A stretch of DNA of 64,000 bases from Amorphus sp040750475 (GTDB lineage Bacteria; Pseudomonadota; Alphaproteobacteria; Rhizobiales; Amorphaceae): the NCBI RefSeq assembly GCF_040750475.1, contig NZ_JABJVY010000004.1:191220-255219 (forward strand), read 5' to 3'. This document shows positions 27,282 to 35,280 of this stretch, piece after piece. Each line of letters begins with the position of its first letter. Within the stretch, counting starts at the first letter, position 1. A program made the translations under genes and the position numbers. The notes under the pieces are model-generated. The model saw only the letters and a program-made list of their open reading frames with translations, made no database searches and was not told the DNA's origin.

Positions 27282-27350
27282 CCCAACTTCAATCGCTTGA
27301 GCATGTCCTTTTCGTTCGGACTGTTTCAATCTGAACGGGAAATACTCTCT
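27282..27350 (-). repeat. Family B dispersed repeat, copy 2
   Basis: Reverse-complement match to 20563-20633, including GAGCATGTCCTTTTCGTTCGG. It ends over the stop codon of mntH (27349-27351) and starts right after the 18-bp hairpin. Confidence 0.7.
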
Positions 27351-28686
27351 AACCGCTCGGAATCCAGCCGATCGTCTGCCCCAGAACCACCAGGTTGAGG
27401 ATCAGCAGAATTACCGTCACCGGCCACAGAAGCAGACGGATCCAGGCGCGGTTGGCGAAGTCGCCCATCGTCTTCTTGTCGTCGGTGAAAATCACCAGCG
27501 GCAACATCGCGAAGGGAAGCTGCAGGGAGAGGACCACCTGGCTCCAGACCAGGATCTCCACCGGTGGCGCATTCAGAAAGATCGCGATCAGCGCCGGCGC
27601 CATGGTCACGGTGCGTGTCCCGACCCGGATCAGGAACGGGCTCACATTGGGCATCTTGAGAAAGCCTTCGAACACCACCTGGCCGGCCAGCGTCGCCGAC
27701 GTGGACGAAGCGACGCCGGCGACCAGCAAAGCGATGGCGAAGATCAGCCCCGCGCCCTGGCTCAGGATGGGCACCAGCGTCTTGTAGGCGTCATCGAAGG
27801 ACGCGATCACGGTGCCCGTCTTCATGTAGATCGGATTGAAGACGGCGGCGGCGACCACCAGGATCGCGGCGTTCACGAACCAGGCGAACGTGAGCGAGAT
27901 GTTGGTGTCCCACAGCGACCAGCGATAGAGGGTTCGCGGCTTCGCCAGGTTCTCGCGCACGCGCGAAATCGCCAGGTTGGAGTGAAGGTAGAGATTGTGC
28001 GGCATGATCGTCGCGCCGATGATGCCGACGGCGATGAACAGCGCGCTGGCATCCATGATGTCGGCGCTGGGCAGAACGCTGTCGCGCACCACTGCCTCAT
28101 AGTCCGGATCGCTCATAAAGAGCTCGATCACGTACATCAGGCTGACGCTGGTCAGAAATGTCAGGAAGACGGTCTCGATCGCCCGGAAGCTCCAGCGGTT
28201 CAGAAGCAGGATCAGAAAGACGTCGACGGCGGTAATGATCGCGCCCATCCACAAGGGGATCGCGAACAGGAGATGCAGCGCAACTGCCACGCCGATGATC
28301 TCGGCGAGATCGGTCGCCATCATCGACAGGACCGCCGACACGAACAGGATTTTCGCCGCCCAGGGCGGGAAACGCTCCGCGCAATGCTGGGCCAGATCCT
28401 TGCCGGTGGCGATGCCGAGCTTGGAACACAGATTCTGGACCAGCGCACCGATCAGGCAAGACAGCGACAGCACCCAGAGCAAGGTGTAGCCGAACTGGCT
28501 GCCCGCCTGCAGGTCCGTCGCCCAATTGCCGGGATCGAAGTAGCCGATCGAGATGATGAAGGCCGGGCCGAAGAAGCGCCACCATGCCGGCCGCCGCACC
28601 ACGCTCTCTTGGTCCAGCGAATATGCTTCACCACGCGGCAGAGGAATTTCCCTCCTCTGCCGCCGCCTTTGAAAACCACGCAACAT
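27349..28686 (-). CDS. mntH: Nramp family divalent metal transporter
   Basis: 445 aa with 11-12 hydrophobic segments. Metal-binding motifs are present: Asp51-Pro-Gly-Asn54 in helix 1 and GATIMPHN (224-231) in helix 6, whose Met selects manganese and iron over calcium. Proton-coupled Mn2+ or Fe2+ uptake is the known role. The ATG at 28686 is chosen; the frame runs further upstream. Regulation by Mur/Fur or MntR is usual, but I cannot identify a confident box. Confidence 0.92.
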   Translation of the reverse strand: MLRGFQRRRQRREIPLPRGEAYSLDQESVVRRPAWWRFFGPAFIISIGYFDPGNWATDLQAGSQFGYTLLWVLSLSCLIGALVQNLCSKLGIATGKDLAQHCAERFPPWAAKILFVSAVLSMMATDLAEIIGVAVALHLLFAIPLWMGAIITAVDVFLILLLNRWSFRAIETVFLTFLTSVSLMYVIELFMSDPDYEAVVRDSVLPSADIMDASALFIAVGIIGATIMPHNLYLHSNLAISRVRENLAKPRTLYRWSLWDTNISLTFAWFVNAAILVVAAAVFNPIYMKTGTVIASFDDAYKTLVPILSQGAGLIFAIALLVAGVASSTSATLAGQVVFEGFLKMPNVSPFLIRVGTRTVTMAPALIAIFLNAPPVEILVWSQVVLSLQLPFAMLPLVIFTDDKKTMGDFANRAWIRLLLWPVTVILLILNLVVLGQTIGWIPSG

Positions 28687-28849
28687 GTCGAGCCCCCGTG
28701 CCCGCTCCGGCCGCGATCGACACCCCCGGGTCGAAACAACCCAGCGGCACAGTCCTTGGCCGATTTCGATGTTCCGGGCCGGATTCAACGGGCACGCGCC
28801 CATTTTCCTCGCCCCGCCCAGTCGACCGACCGCTTATCAGGCGCCGAGA

Positions 28850-28945
28850 TCCGAATCAATTCTTTATCAACGCATGAATACTAGAAAGAATACAGCTTTC
28901 TCAGGCAAATTATGCAGACAATACCAATAATAATTCTAATAAATC
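28850..28945. other. AT-rich island between mntH and the MFS gene
   Basis: This 96-bp stretch is far richer in A and T than the rest of the window (for example ACAATACCAATAATAATTCT). It lies about 160-260 bp upstream of mntH and 160-250 bp upstream of the MFS gene. No ORF is evident. It could hold promoters or a metal-regulator site, but no motif is clear enough to name. The rest of 28687-29102 has only operator site 2. Confidence 0.5.
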
Positions 28946-29039
28946 GAGGTGCCGGTGAAGCCAGCCCAACTCCCGATCGATCACCAAACCCGATCCGTTC
29001 CATCACAAAGTTTCGGTATTCGGGGGCAGGATCCCGGCG

Positions 29040-29064
29040 TATAAATAGGTGCTATGGCGCCTAT
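29040..29064 (+). promoter_or_regulatory. Minus-10-like TATAAA overlapping MarR-type operator candidate 2
   Basis: TATAAA at 29040-29045 runs into ATAGGTGCTATGGCGCCTAT (29045-29064), a 20-bp near-palindrome with 8 of 10 paired positions. The MFS start is 38 bp downstream. A repressor bound here would cover the transcription start. A clear minus-35 box is not visible. Confidence 0.5.
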
Positions 29065-29102
29065 CAAGCGCTGAGAAGATCAAAACCCGCCGGGAGGTTA
29101 CC

Positions 29103-30323
29103 GTGAGCGCATCGTCCTCGCCTGCCGTGAAGGCGGCCGTTCCGCTCCCTGTCATTCTCATATCCGGCTGCCTCGTGGCGCTCCTTTCTTTTGGAGAGCG
29201 CTCCGCCTTCGGCTTGTTCTTAAGCCCCATGACCGAGGCCCGCGGCTGGACGCGGGAGACCTTCGCGCTCGCGCTGGCGGTGCAGAATCTCGTCTGGGGC
29301 GCGGCCCAGCCGGTGATGGGCGCCCTTGCCGACCGCTATGGGACCGGCCGGGTGCTGGTTCTGGGCGGGGTCTTCTATGCGATTGGCCTCTACGTTGCCA
29401 GCTTCGCGGCCGACCCGCTGATGCTCCAACTCGGGATGGGAATTTCCGTCGGCGTTGGGCTGGCCGCGGGTTCGTTCACCATCGTCATTGCCGCTTTCGG
29501 GCGGTCCGTGACGCCCGCCAAGCAGTCGCTCGCCTTCGGACTTGCAACGGCAGCCGGCTCGTTTGGCCAATTTCTGTTCGGCCCCCTCACCCAGGCGCTT
29601 ATCGAGGGGGTCGGTTGGGAGCGCACGCTGGTCGTCCTGGCCGTCGCGATCACGACCCTCGTGCCGCTGGCCTACGCGCTCAGGGGCCGAGCGGCGATCG
29701 ACTTGGGAGCCGTCCCACAGACATTTCGGGAGGCGCTGGCGGAAGCGTTCGGCTATCGCAGCTATATCCTGCTGGTCTTCGGCTTTTTCGTCTGCGGTTT
29801 CCACTTGGCGTTCATCGCCGTGCATCTGCCGCCCTATCTGACCGACCTCGGCATGAGCCCGATGCTCGGCGGCTGGGCGCTCGCGCTGATCGGCCTGTTC
29901 AACATCGTCGGCTCGCTGTCGGCCGGCGCCATCGGAGCGCGGTTTTCCAAGTCGTACGCCTTGTCGGCGCTCTATCTCGCGCGGGCGGCCATCATCCTGG
30001 CGTTCATCTCGTTTCCGGTGTCGCCGGCAAGCGTGCTGCTGTTCGCCGCCGGCATGGGCCTGCTGTGGCTTTCCACCGTGCCGCTCACATCCGGGCTAGT
30101 CGCCGTCATGTTCGGTCCACGCTACATGGCGACCCTGTTCGGCTTCGTGTTCTTCTCCCATCAGATCGGCTCGTTCCTGGGCGTCTGGCTCGGCGGGCGC
30201 ATATACGACCAGACCGGCTCCTATGATCTCGTCTGGTGGATCTCGATCGGGCTCGGCGTGTTCGCCGCCCTGGTCCACCTGCCGATCCGCGATGCGCCCG
30301 CGCCGCGCCTCGCCGCCGCCTGA
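29103..30323 (+). CDS. MFS transporter (monocarboxylate/OFA-like)
   Basis: 406 aa, 12 hydrophobic segments. Motif A-like loops GALADRYGTGRVLVLGG and FFSHQIGSFLGVWLGGRIYD suggest the oxalate/formate-monocarboxylate branch of MFS, but the substrate is not proven. The start is GTG at 29103 with a strong GGGAGGT site. It is 87 bp upstream of acuI on the same strand, and a MarR-like operator overlaps its promoter region. Confidence 0.87.
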   Translation: MSASSSPAVKAAVPLPVILISGCLVALLSFGERSAFGLFLSPMTEARGWTRETFALALAVQNLVWGAAQPVMGALADRYGTGRVLVLGGVFYAIGLYVASFAADPLMLQLGMGISVGVGLAAGSFTIVIAAFGRSVTPAKQSLAFGLATAAGSFGQFLFGPLTQALIEGVGWERTLVVLAVAITTLVPLAYALRGRAAIDLGAVPQTFREALAEAFGYRSYILLVFGFFVCGFHLAFIAVHLPPYLTDLGMSPMLGGWALALIGLFNIVGSLSAGAIGARFSKSYALSALYLARAAIILAFISFPVSPASVLLFAAGMGLLWLSTVPLTSGLVAVMFGPRYMATLFGFVFFSHQIGSFLGVWLGGRIYDQTGSYDLVWWISIGLGVFAALVHLPIRDAPAPRLAAA

Positions 30324-30410
30324 TCGATCGCAACCGCCCTCTTGCGTCGCGCGCCGTCCCCAGTCACACCGGAAGTGGGTGGGAGACAATGCGAGCCGAA
30401 AGGGTCAGCG

Positions 30411-31406
30411 ATGGAACGGTTCAAGGCGATCTGGATCACCAAGACCGAGGGCGAGAAGCGCCAGAACCCGCCGGAAGTAAGGGAGATCGGTCTCGACGAC
30501 CTGATGGAGGGCGACGTCACCGTCCGCGTCGAGGAGACCACGATCAACTACAAGGACGGGCTCGCGATAACTGGTAAGAGCCCGGTCGTCCGCCGCTTTC
30601 CCATGATCCCGGGGATCGATTTCACCGGCGAGGTGGTTGCCTCCGACACCGTCGATTTCGCGATCGGCGACAAGGTGATCCTGAACGGCTGGGGCGTTGG
30701 CGAGACCCATATGGGCGGCTTCGCCGGCTACGCCCGCGTCAACGCCGACTGGCTGATCCCGCGTCCGCACGATCTCACCGGTTATGAGGCGATGGCGATC
30801 GGCACCGCCGGATACACGGCGATGCTGTGCGTGATCGCACTGGAGCGTCACGGCATCCTGCCGGAACGCGGGCAGGTGCTGGTGACGGGGGCCGCCGGCG
30901 GCGTCGGGTCGGTCGCCCTCGCGATCCTCGCCAAGCTCGGCTACGAGGTGGCCGCCTCAACCGGCCGGCCCGAGGAGGCCGACTATCTGCACGAGCTCGG
31001 CGCGACCACGATCGTCGAGCGCTCAGAGCTTCAGGGCGCGGCACGGCCGCTTGCCAAGGAGCGCTGGGCGGGCGCGATCGACACGGTCGGCTCGGAAACG
31101 CTGGCAAACGTCTTGTCGATGGTTCAGTACGGCGGGGCCGTCGCGGCCTGCGGGCTTGCCGGAGGCATGGACCTGCCGGGCTCTGTGGCACCGTTCATCC
31201 TGCGCGGCGTCTCCCTGCTCGGCATCGATTCGGTGATGGCGCCGCGCCGTCTGCGCGTGGAAGCCTACGACCGGCTGGTACGCGACTTCGACCGGGACCG
31301 GCTGACCCGGATCACCACCGCGATCGGATTCGACGACATCATCACCAAAGCCGAAGAGCTGATGGCCGGCAAGGTGCGCGGCCGCCTGGTGGTCGATTTG
31401 AACTGA
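30411..31406 (+). CDS. acuI: Acryloyl-CoA reductase / YhdH-type quinone oxidoreductase
   Basis: 331 aa zinc-free medium-chain reductase. The N-terminal EETTINYKDGLAITGKSPVV and PGIDFTGEVV, and the NADPH motif GAAGGVGSVALAIL, are typical of the AcuI/YhdH group, which reduces toxic acryloyl-CoA to propionyl-CoA with NADPH. The start at 30411 follows AAAGGGT. Linkage to an MFS carboxylate-type transporter fits acrylate or 3-hydroxypropionate handling, but that is inference. Confidence 0.88.
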   Translation: MERFKAIWITKTEGEKRQNPPEVREIGLDDLMEGDVTVRVEETTINYKDGLAITGKSPVVRRFPMIPGIDFTGEVVASDTVDFAIGDKVILNGWGVGETHMGGFAGYARVNADWLIPRPHDLTGYEAMAIGTAGYTAMLCVIALERHGILPERGQVLVTGAAGGVGSVALAILAKLGYEVAASTGRPEEADYLHELGATTIVERSELQGAARPLAKERWAGAIDTVGSETLANVLSMVQYGGAVAACGLAGGMDLPGSVAPFILRGVSLLGIDSVMAPRRLRVEAYDRLVRDFDRDRLTRITTAIGFDDIITKAEELMAGKVRGRLVVDLN

Positions 31407-31457
31407 GGCGCCGGTCGCCCCGCGGAAGTTCATCCCGGCACACCCCATAGGCCGCGA

Positions 31458-32015
31458 TCAGGGCTCCAGCTCGGTGTCCCAATAGAGGAAGTCGAGCCAG
31501 CTTTCGTGGAGATAGTTCGGCGGGAACAGGCGGCCATTGTTGTGCAGGTCCTGCACCGTCGGCCGGTACGGCATCTGGCGGGGCCACATGTCGATATCGC
31601 GGCAGGACTTGTTGCCCTTGCGCAGATTGCAGGGCGAGCAGGCTGTGATCACATTGTCCCAGAGGGTGAGGCCGCCCTTGGAGCGCGGGATCAGGTGATC
31701 GAAGGTCAGGTCTTCCCGGGTGCCGCAATATTGGCACTCGAACCGGTCGCGGAGGAAGACGTTGAAGCGGGTAAACGCGGGGTGTCGGGCAGGCTTGATG
31801 TACGTCTTGAGCGAGACGACGCTTGGAAGCTTCATCTCGAAGGACGGACTTCGCACCGCCGCTTCATATTCGGAAACGATGTTCACCCTGTCGAGGAAGA
31901 CCGCCTTGATGGCATCCTGCCAGGACCACAAGGAGAGCGGATAATAGCTCAGTGGCCGGTAGTCGGCGTTCAGCACCAACGTAGGGTGCGCATCGGGAGA
32001 TACCGCTATGGTCAC
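31458..32015 (-). CDS. HNH endonuclease family protein, 185 aa
   Basis: The N-terminal 90 residues (LVLNADYRPLSYYPLSLWSW and FTRFNVFLRDRF) are family-specific. The HNH domain holds zinc cysteines Cys94, Cys97, Cys126 and Cys129, and Asp106-His107 in LTFDHLIPRSKGG, then CSPCNLRKG. The GTG at 32015 with GAGGGA upstream gives the 185-aa length usual in this order. HNH proteins cut or nick DNA; the target of this widespread solitary form is unknown. It is convergent with acuI. Confidence 0.9.
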   Translation of the reverse strand: MTIAVSPDAHPTLVLNADYRPLSYYPLSLWSWQDAIKAVFLDRVNIVSEYEAAVRSPSFEMKLPSVVSLKTYIKPARHPAFTRFNVFLRDRFECQYCGTREDLTFDHLIPRSKGGLTLWDNVITACSPCNLRKGNKSCRDIDMWPRQMPYRPTVQDLHNNGRLFPPNYLHESWLDFLYWDTELEP

Positions 32016-32131
32016 TCGATGTCCCTCGTCCCTCAGTTGATTCGCCAACTTCGGATGCGCGGCGACACTATGTATAGGCTCTATGTCACTCTTGTGAAGA
32101 GCCTTTGTGCGCAGCACATGGTGTCGCGGAA

Positions 32132-32782
32132 TCAGTTAGCCGGCAAGACTTCGGCGAGGAAAGATCTTCCCATTTCGAGCCCGACCGGCCCGATTGCATG
32201 GCCGAGGCCCGGCTCGACATGGCACGTGACCGGGACGTTCAGCTCCCGCAGGCGCTCGTTCGCCTGAAGGCTGTGCTTAACCGGCACGACATCATCGCTG
32301 TCGCCATGAACCAGCAGGACGGGGAAGCGATGGCGCAGATCCCGCGCCAGATGTTCCGGTCCCGCCAGCAGGCCGGAATAGCCGATCAGGCCCGCAATCC
32401 GTTCCGCCCTGCGAAAGCCGACATAAAGCGCCATCATGGCGCCCTGGCTGAAGCCCACCAGGGCGAGACGATCGTCCGTCAGGCCGTAGCGCTCAAGCTC
32501 GCCATCGATGAAGCGGTCGAGACCAGGCCCGGCCGCGCTGACGCCACGCCAATATTCCGAGGGATCGCGCATCGTGAGCGCAAACCACTGCCGCCCGATC
32601 GGCATGGCCGCACACGGCTCCGGCGCGTTCGGCGCCACGAAGGCGACGCCGGGGAGCGCAGGCGCAAACGCCTCGCCGAGCGCGATCAGGTCGGAGCCGT
32701 CGGCCCCGTAGCCATGGATCAGCACGACCAGGCCGCGCACGGGCCCTTCCGGTTCAAGACGCGGGGCACTCTCAGGATTCAT
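32132..32782 (-). CDS. Alpha/beta hydrolase (phospholipase/carboxylesterase family)
   Basis: 216 aa. The nucleophile elbow is GFSQGA with Ser112, the acid is Asp164 in HGDSDDVVP, and the base His195 in GLGHAIGP. The N-terminal LIHGYGADGSDL provides the oxyanion loop. These esterases hydrolyse short acyl esters or lysophospholipids; which one is unknown. It lies 116 bp upstream of the HNH gene on the same strand. Confidence 0.9.
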   Translation of the reverse strand: MNPESAPRLEPEGPVRGLVVLIHGYGADGSDLIALGEAFAPALPGVAFVAPNAPEPCAAMPIGRQWFALTMRDPSEYWRGVSAAGPGLDRFIDGELERYGLTDDRLALVGFSQGAMMALYVGFRRAERIAGLIGYSGLLAGPEHLARDLRHRFPVLLVHGDSDDVVPVKHSLQANERLRELNVPVTCHVEPGLGHAIGPVGLEMGRSFLAEVLPAN

Positions 32783-32956
32783 GGCTGTGCGATCCCTTCT
32801 CGGTCTGCGATGCTCGCTTCGGCAGTTTCAGGCGACAATCGGATACTTCCAACGGAATTGGGAAAGCATCCAAGTCGCCACGGCGTCATGAAAACGGAAC
32901 CCAAACCCGGTTAACGTGGTTTCCGAGGGCACCATCACCTAAGGGGCTTGGCTACT

Positions 32957-33211
32957 ATGATCACCATCATTTCCTGGATCATTCTCGGTCTGATCGCCGG
33001 CGCAATCGCGAAATGGATCATGCCGGGGCGCGATCCCGGCGGCATCTTCATCACCATGCTGATCGGCATCGCCGGCGCGTTCGTTGGCGGCTATGTCGGA
33101 ACCGCGCTCGGCTTCGGCGCCGTCACCGGCGGCTTATCGCTCGCCTCGATCCTGACCGCGATCGTCGGCGCGCTGATCCTGCTCGCCATCTACCGCGCGC
33201 TGCGCCGCTAA
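32957..33211 (+). CDS. GlsB/YeaQ/YmgE family membrane protein
   Basis: 84 aa with three hydrophobic segments and the family motif GLIAGAIAKWIMPGRDPGG, earlier called transglycosylase-associated protein. Members are small stress-related inner-membrane proteins of unclear function. AAGGGG ten bases upstream supports the ATG at 32957. It is convergent with the glycosylase gene, 26 bp away. Confidence 0.9.
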   Translation: MITIISWIILGLIAGAIAKWIMPGRDPGGIFITMLIGIAGAFVGGYVGTALGFGAVTGGLSLASILTAIVGALILLAIYRALRR

Positions 33212-33237
33212 ATCCGGCAGCCTCCGGGCCTGACCGA

Positions 33238-33945
33238 TCAAACCGGCAGGGTTTCGCGGCCCTGCCGACGCGCGCGGTAATAGCTCCAGAACAGACGGGC
33301 GGCCACGCCGCGCCACGGCGACCAGCCTTCCGCAAGCGCGGTGAGCTCCGCTTGCGATGGGCGCGCCTCCAAAGACAAGGCATCGGCGACGGCGACCTGC
33401 AGCGCCAGATCGCCCACGGGGAAGATATCCGGATGTCCGGCGCAAAAGAGAAGATAGATGTCCGTGGTCCAGGGCCCGATGCCCTTCACCGCGCACAACT
33501 GGCCATGCGCGTCCGCCGCCGGCACCGCGCATAGCCCGGCAAGGTCCAGCCCGCCATCGACCGCTTCCGACACTGCCCTAAGCGTGCGGATTTTCGGCCG
33601 CGACAGACCGGTCGCCTTCAACGTCTCGTCGGAGGCCTCGGCGATGCTTGCCGACGACAGAGGCGACAGCGTCGCCGTCAACCGGTCCCAGATCGCCGCC
33701 GCACTCGCCACGGAAAGCTGCTGGGAGACCACGATCCGCGCCAGCCCCTCAAAGCCCGGCGCGCGCAACCGCAGCGGCACTTCACCGGCGATCTTCGCAA
33801 TGGCGTGAAGCCGCGGGTCCGTGGCGAGCAGAACTTCGAGCCCGTGGGCAATGTCCGCCTCCGTGCGGATCGCGGCCACCGGAAGCGGCGCAGCCGATGG
33901 CGCGGCCCCGGCTTTGGCCTTGGCAACCCGCGAGGTCCTTGCCAT
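33238..33945 (-). CDS. DNA-3-methyladenine glycosylase II (AlkA-like)
   Basis: 235 aa. HhH-GPD repair glycosylase: helix-hairpin-helix KGIGPWT at 154-160 and catalytic Asp179 in FPVGDLALQ, with the N-terminal IVVSQQLSVASA helix. It removes alkylated bases to start base-excision repair. The N-terminal 25 residues are Ala-rich and variable. The start at 33945 is divergent from gluQ with 59 bp between them. Confidence 0.9.
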   Translation of the reverse strand: MARTSRVAKAKAGAAPSAAPLPVAAIRTEADIAHGLEVLLATDPRLHAIAKIAGEVPLRLRAPGFEGLARIVVSQQLSVASAAAIWDRLTATLSPLSSASIAEASDETLKATGLSRPKIRTLRAVSEAVDGGLDLAGLCAVPAADAHGQLCAVKGIGPWTTDIYLLFCAGHPDIFPVGDLALQVAVADALSLEARPSQAELTALAEGWSPWRGVAARLFWSYYRARRQGRETLPV

Positions 33946-34004
33946 GGGTCTCCCTTCCCCGCTACCCAACGAAATCGCATCCGACCGATCGCCAGCCAAC
34001 GCCC

Positions 34005-34892
34005 GTGCCCACCGACCCATTACCCACCTATCGCTTTGCACCGAGCCCGAATGGCTATCTCCATCTGGGCCATGCGCTGTCGGCCATTTTGAACCACGAT
34101 TTGGCGGCCTCCAACAACGGGCGCTTTCTGGTGCGGATCGACGATATCGATCAGACCCGCGCCCGTCCGGCGTTCGAAGACGCAATCTTCGAAGACCTCG
34201 ACTGGCTCGGGCTTCAATGGGCACCGGACATCCGCCGCCAGTCGGAACACACCGACGACTATCGCGCCGCCCTCGCCCGGCTCGACGCCCTCGGCTTGGT
34301 GCGCCGCTCCGTCGCCACCCGCCGCGAAATCGCCGAGGCTGCCGCAGCCGCCGAAAAAGCCGGAACGCCCTGGCGCCGCGACCCCGACGGCGCCTGGATC
34401 GCCCCGCCCGACGAAGCCTTCCTGACCACGGACGCGATCGCCACCCGAATTGCGACGGATGCGCCCGCAACGCTCCGCCTCAAGACCCGCAAGGCCATCG
34501 CCCATCTGGCCATCGACCTCGCCTTCGTGGAGGAAGATGCGGGACCGGCCGGCGAGACGGGCTTGATCGAGGCCGATCCTACGCTCTGGGGCGACGTCGT
34601 GCTCGCCCGCTCCGATGCGGCAGCGAGCTATCATCTCTCCGTGGTGGTGGACGATGCCGCCCAGGGCATCACCCATGTGGTGCGCGGCCGCGACCTGTTC
34701 TACGCCACCGCAATCCATCGGCTCCTGCAAGCGCTGCTGGATCTGCCGGCACCCCGCTATCGCCATCACCGGCTGATCACCGATGAGACCGGCCGCAAGC
34801 TGTCCAAGTCGAGCCAGGACACCAGCCTGCGCGAACTCCGCGACCAGGGCGCAACCCCCGCCGACATCCGCCGCAAGATCGGGATCGGCTAG
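34005..34892 (+). CDS. gluQ: Glutamyl-Q tRNA(Asp) synthetase
   Basis: 295 aa, a GluRS catalytic core lacking the anticodon domain. It attaches glutamate to queuosine 34 of tRNA-Asp. The HIGH signature is His20-Leu-Gly-His23 in APSPNGYLHLGH, and the KMSKS counterpart reads RKLSKS near residue 265. The start is GTG at 34005; no strong ribosome site is visible. The stop TAG (34890-34892) is part of the repeat terminus CTAGAGC. Confidence 0.9.
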   Translation: MPTDPLPTYRFAPSPNGYLHLGHALSAILNHDLAASNNGRFLVRIDDIDQTRARPAFEDAIFEDLDWLGLQWAPDIRRQSEHTDDYRAALARLDALGLVRRSVATRREIAEAAAAAEKAGTPWRRDPDGAWIAPPDEAFLTTDAIATRIATDAPATLRLKTRKAIAHLAIDLAFVEEDAGPAGETGLIEADPTLWGDVVLARSDAAASYHLSVVVDDAAQGITHVVRGRDLFYATAIHRLLQALLDLPAPRYRHHRLITDETGRKLSKSSQDTSLRELRDQGATPADIRRKIGIG

Positions 34893-34995
34893 AGCATTTC
34901 CAGGCCAAGTGGAAACCGGTTGGCCGTTCGAAAATGCGTCAATAGAAATGGCTGTAGCCGTTTTGGCGATGCAACGAAGAGCGGAACGAGTCTAA
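34889..34995 (+). repeat. Family A hairpin, long form, overlapping the gluQ stop
   Basis: Outer stem GCATTT (34894-34899) with AAATGC (34932-34937), inner GGCCAA (34903-34908) with TTGGCC (34920-34925), loop GTGGAAACCGG at 34909-34919. The long tail resembles the copies at 20459 and 42905. The rest of 34996-35280 contains only the family C pair and a deleted A copy. Confidence 0.9.
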
Positions 34996-35065
34996 AGCCC
35001 CGGTTCCCACTTGTCTCAGGCTTTACGAACCCGGCGCGTCGGCATGGGTGAGCGCCTGCCCCATC

Positions 35066-35229
35066 CTCCGCTCACTCCCGCGAAAGCGGGAGTCCATGGG
35101 GCGGTAGCAGGTGAACTGGCGGGGTCATTCAAGGTGGGGCGTTTGCAGGAAAGGCGCCGTGCCGACCTCTCGCCCCCTCAGCCCTTCTTGAGGGCCTATG
35201 GATCCCCGTTTTCGCGGGGATGTGCGGAG
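35066..35229. repeat. Paired inverted repeat, family C copy 4
   Basis: Left arm 35066-35100 (CTCCGCTCACTCCCGCG start) and right arm 35195-35229 are inverted copies, each self-folding. The interior is about 94 bp. Confidence 0.85.
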
Positions 35230-35245
35230 ATTGTGGGTGCGCCAC

Positions 35246-35277
35246 GCAAATCCGGTTCCCACTTTTCCTGGATTTGC
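35246..35277 (-). repeat. Family A copy with the inner left stem deleted
   Basis: Outer stem GCAAATCC (35246-35253) with GGATTTGC (35270-35277). Between them lies the loop in minus orientation and TTTTCC, but the GGAAAA partner is gone. It ends four bases before the xthA stop codon. Confidence 0.75.
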
Positions 35278-35280
35278 TCG

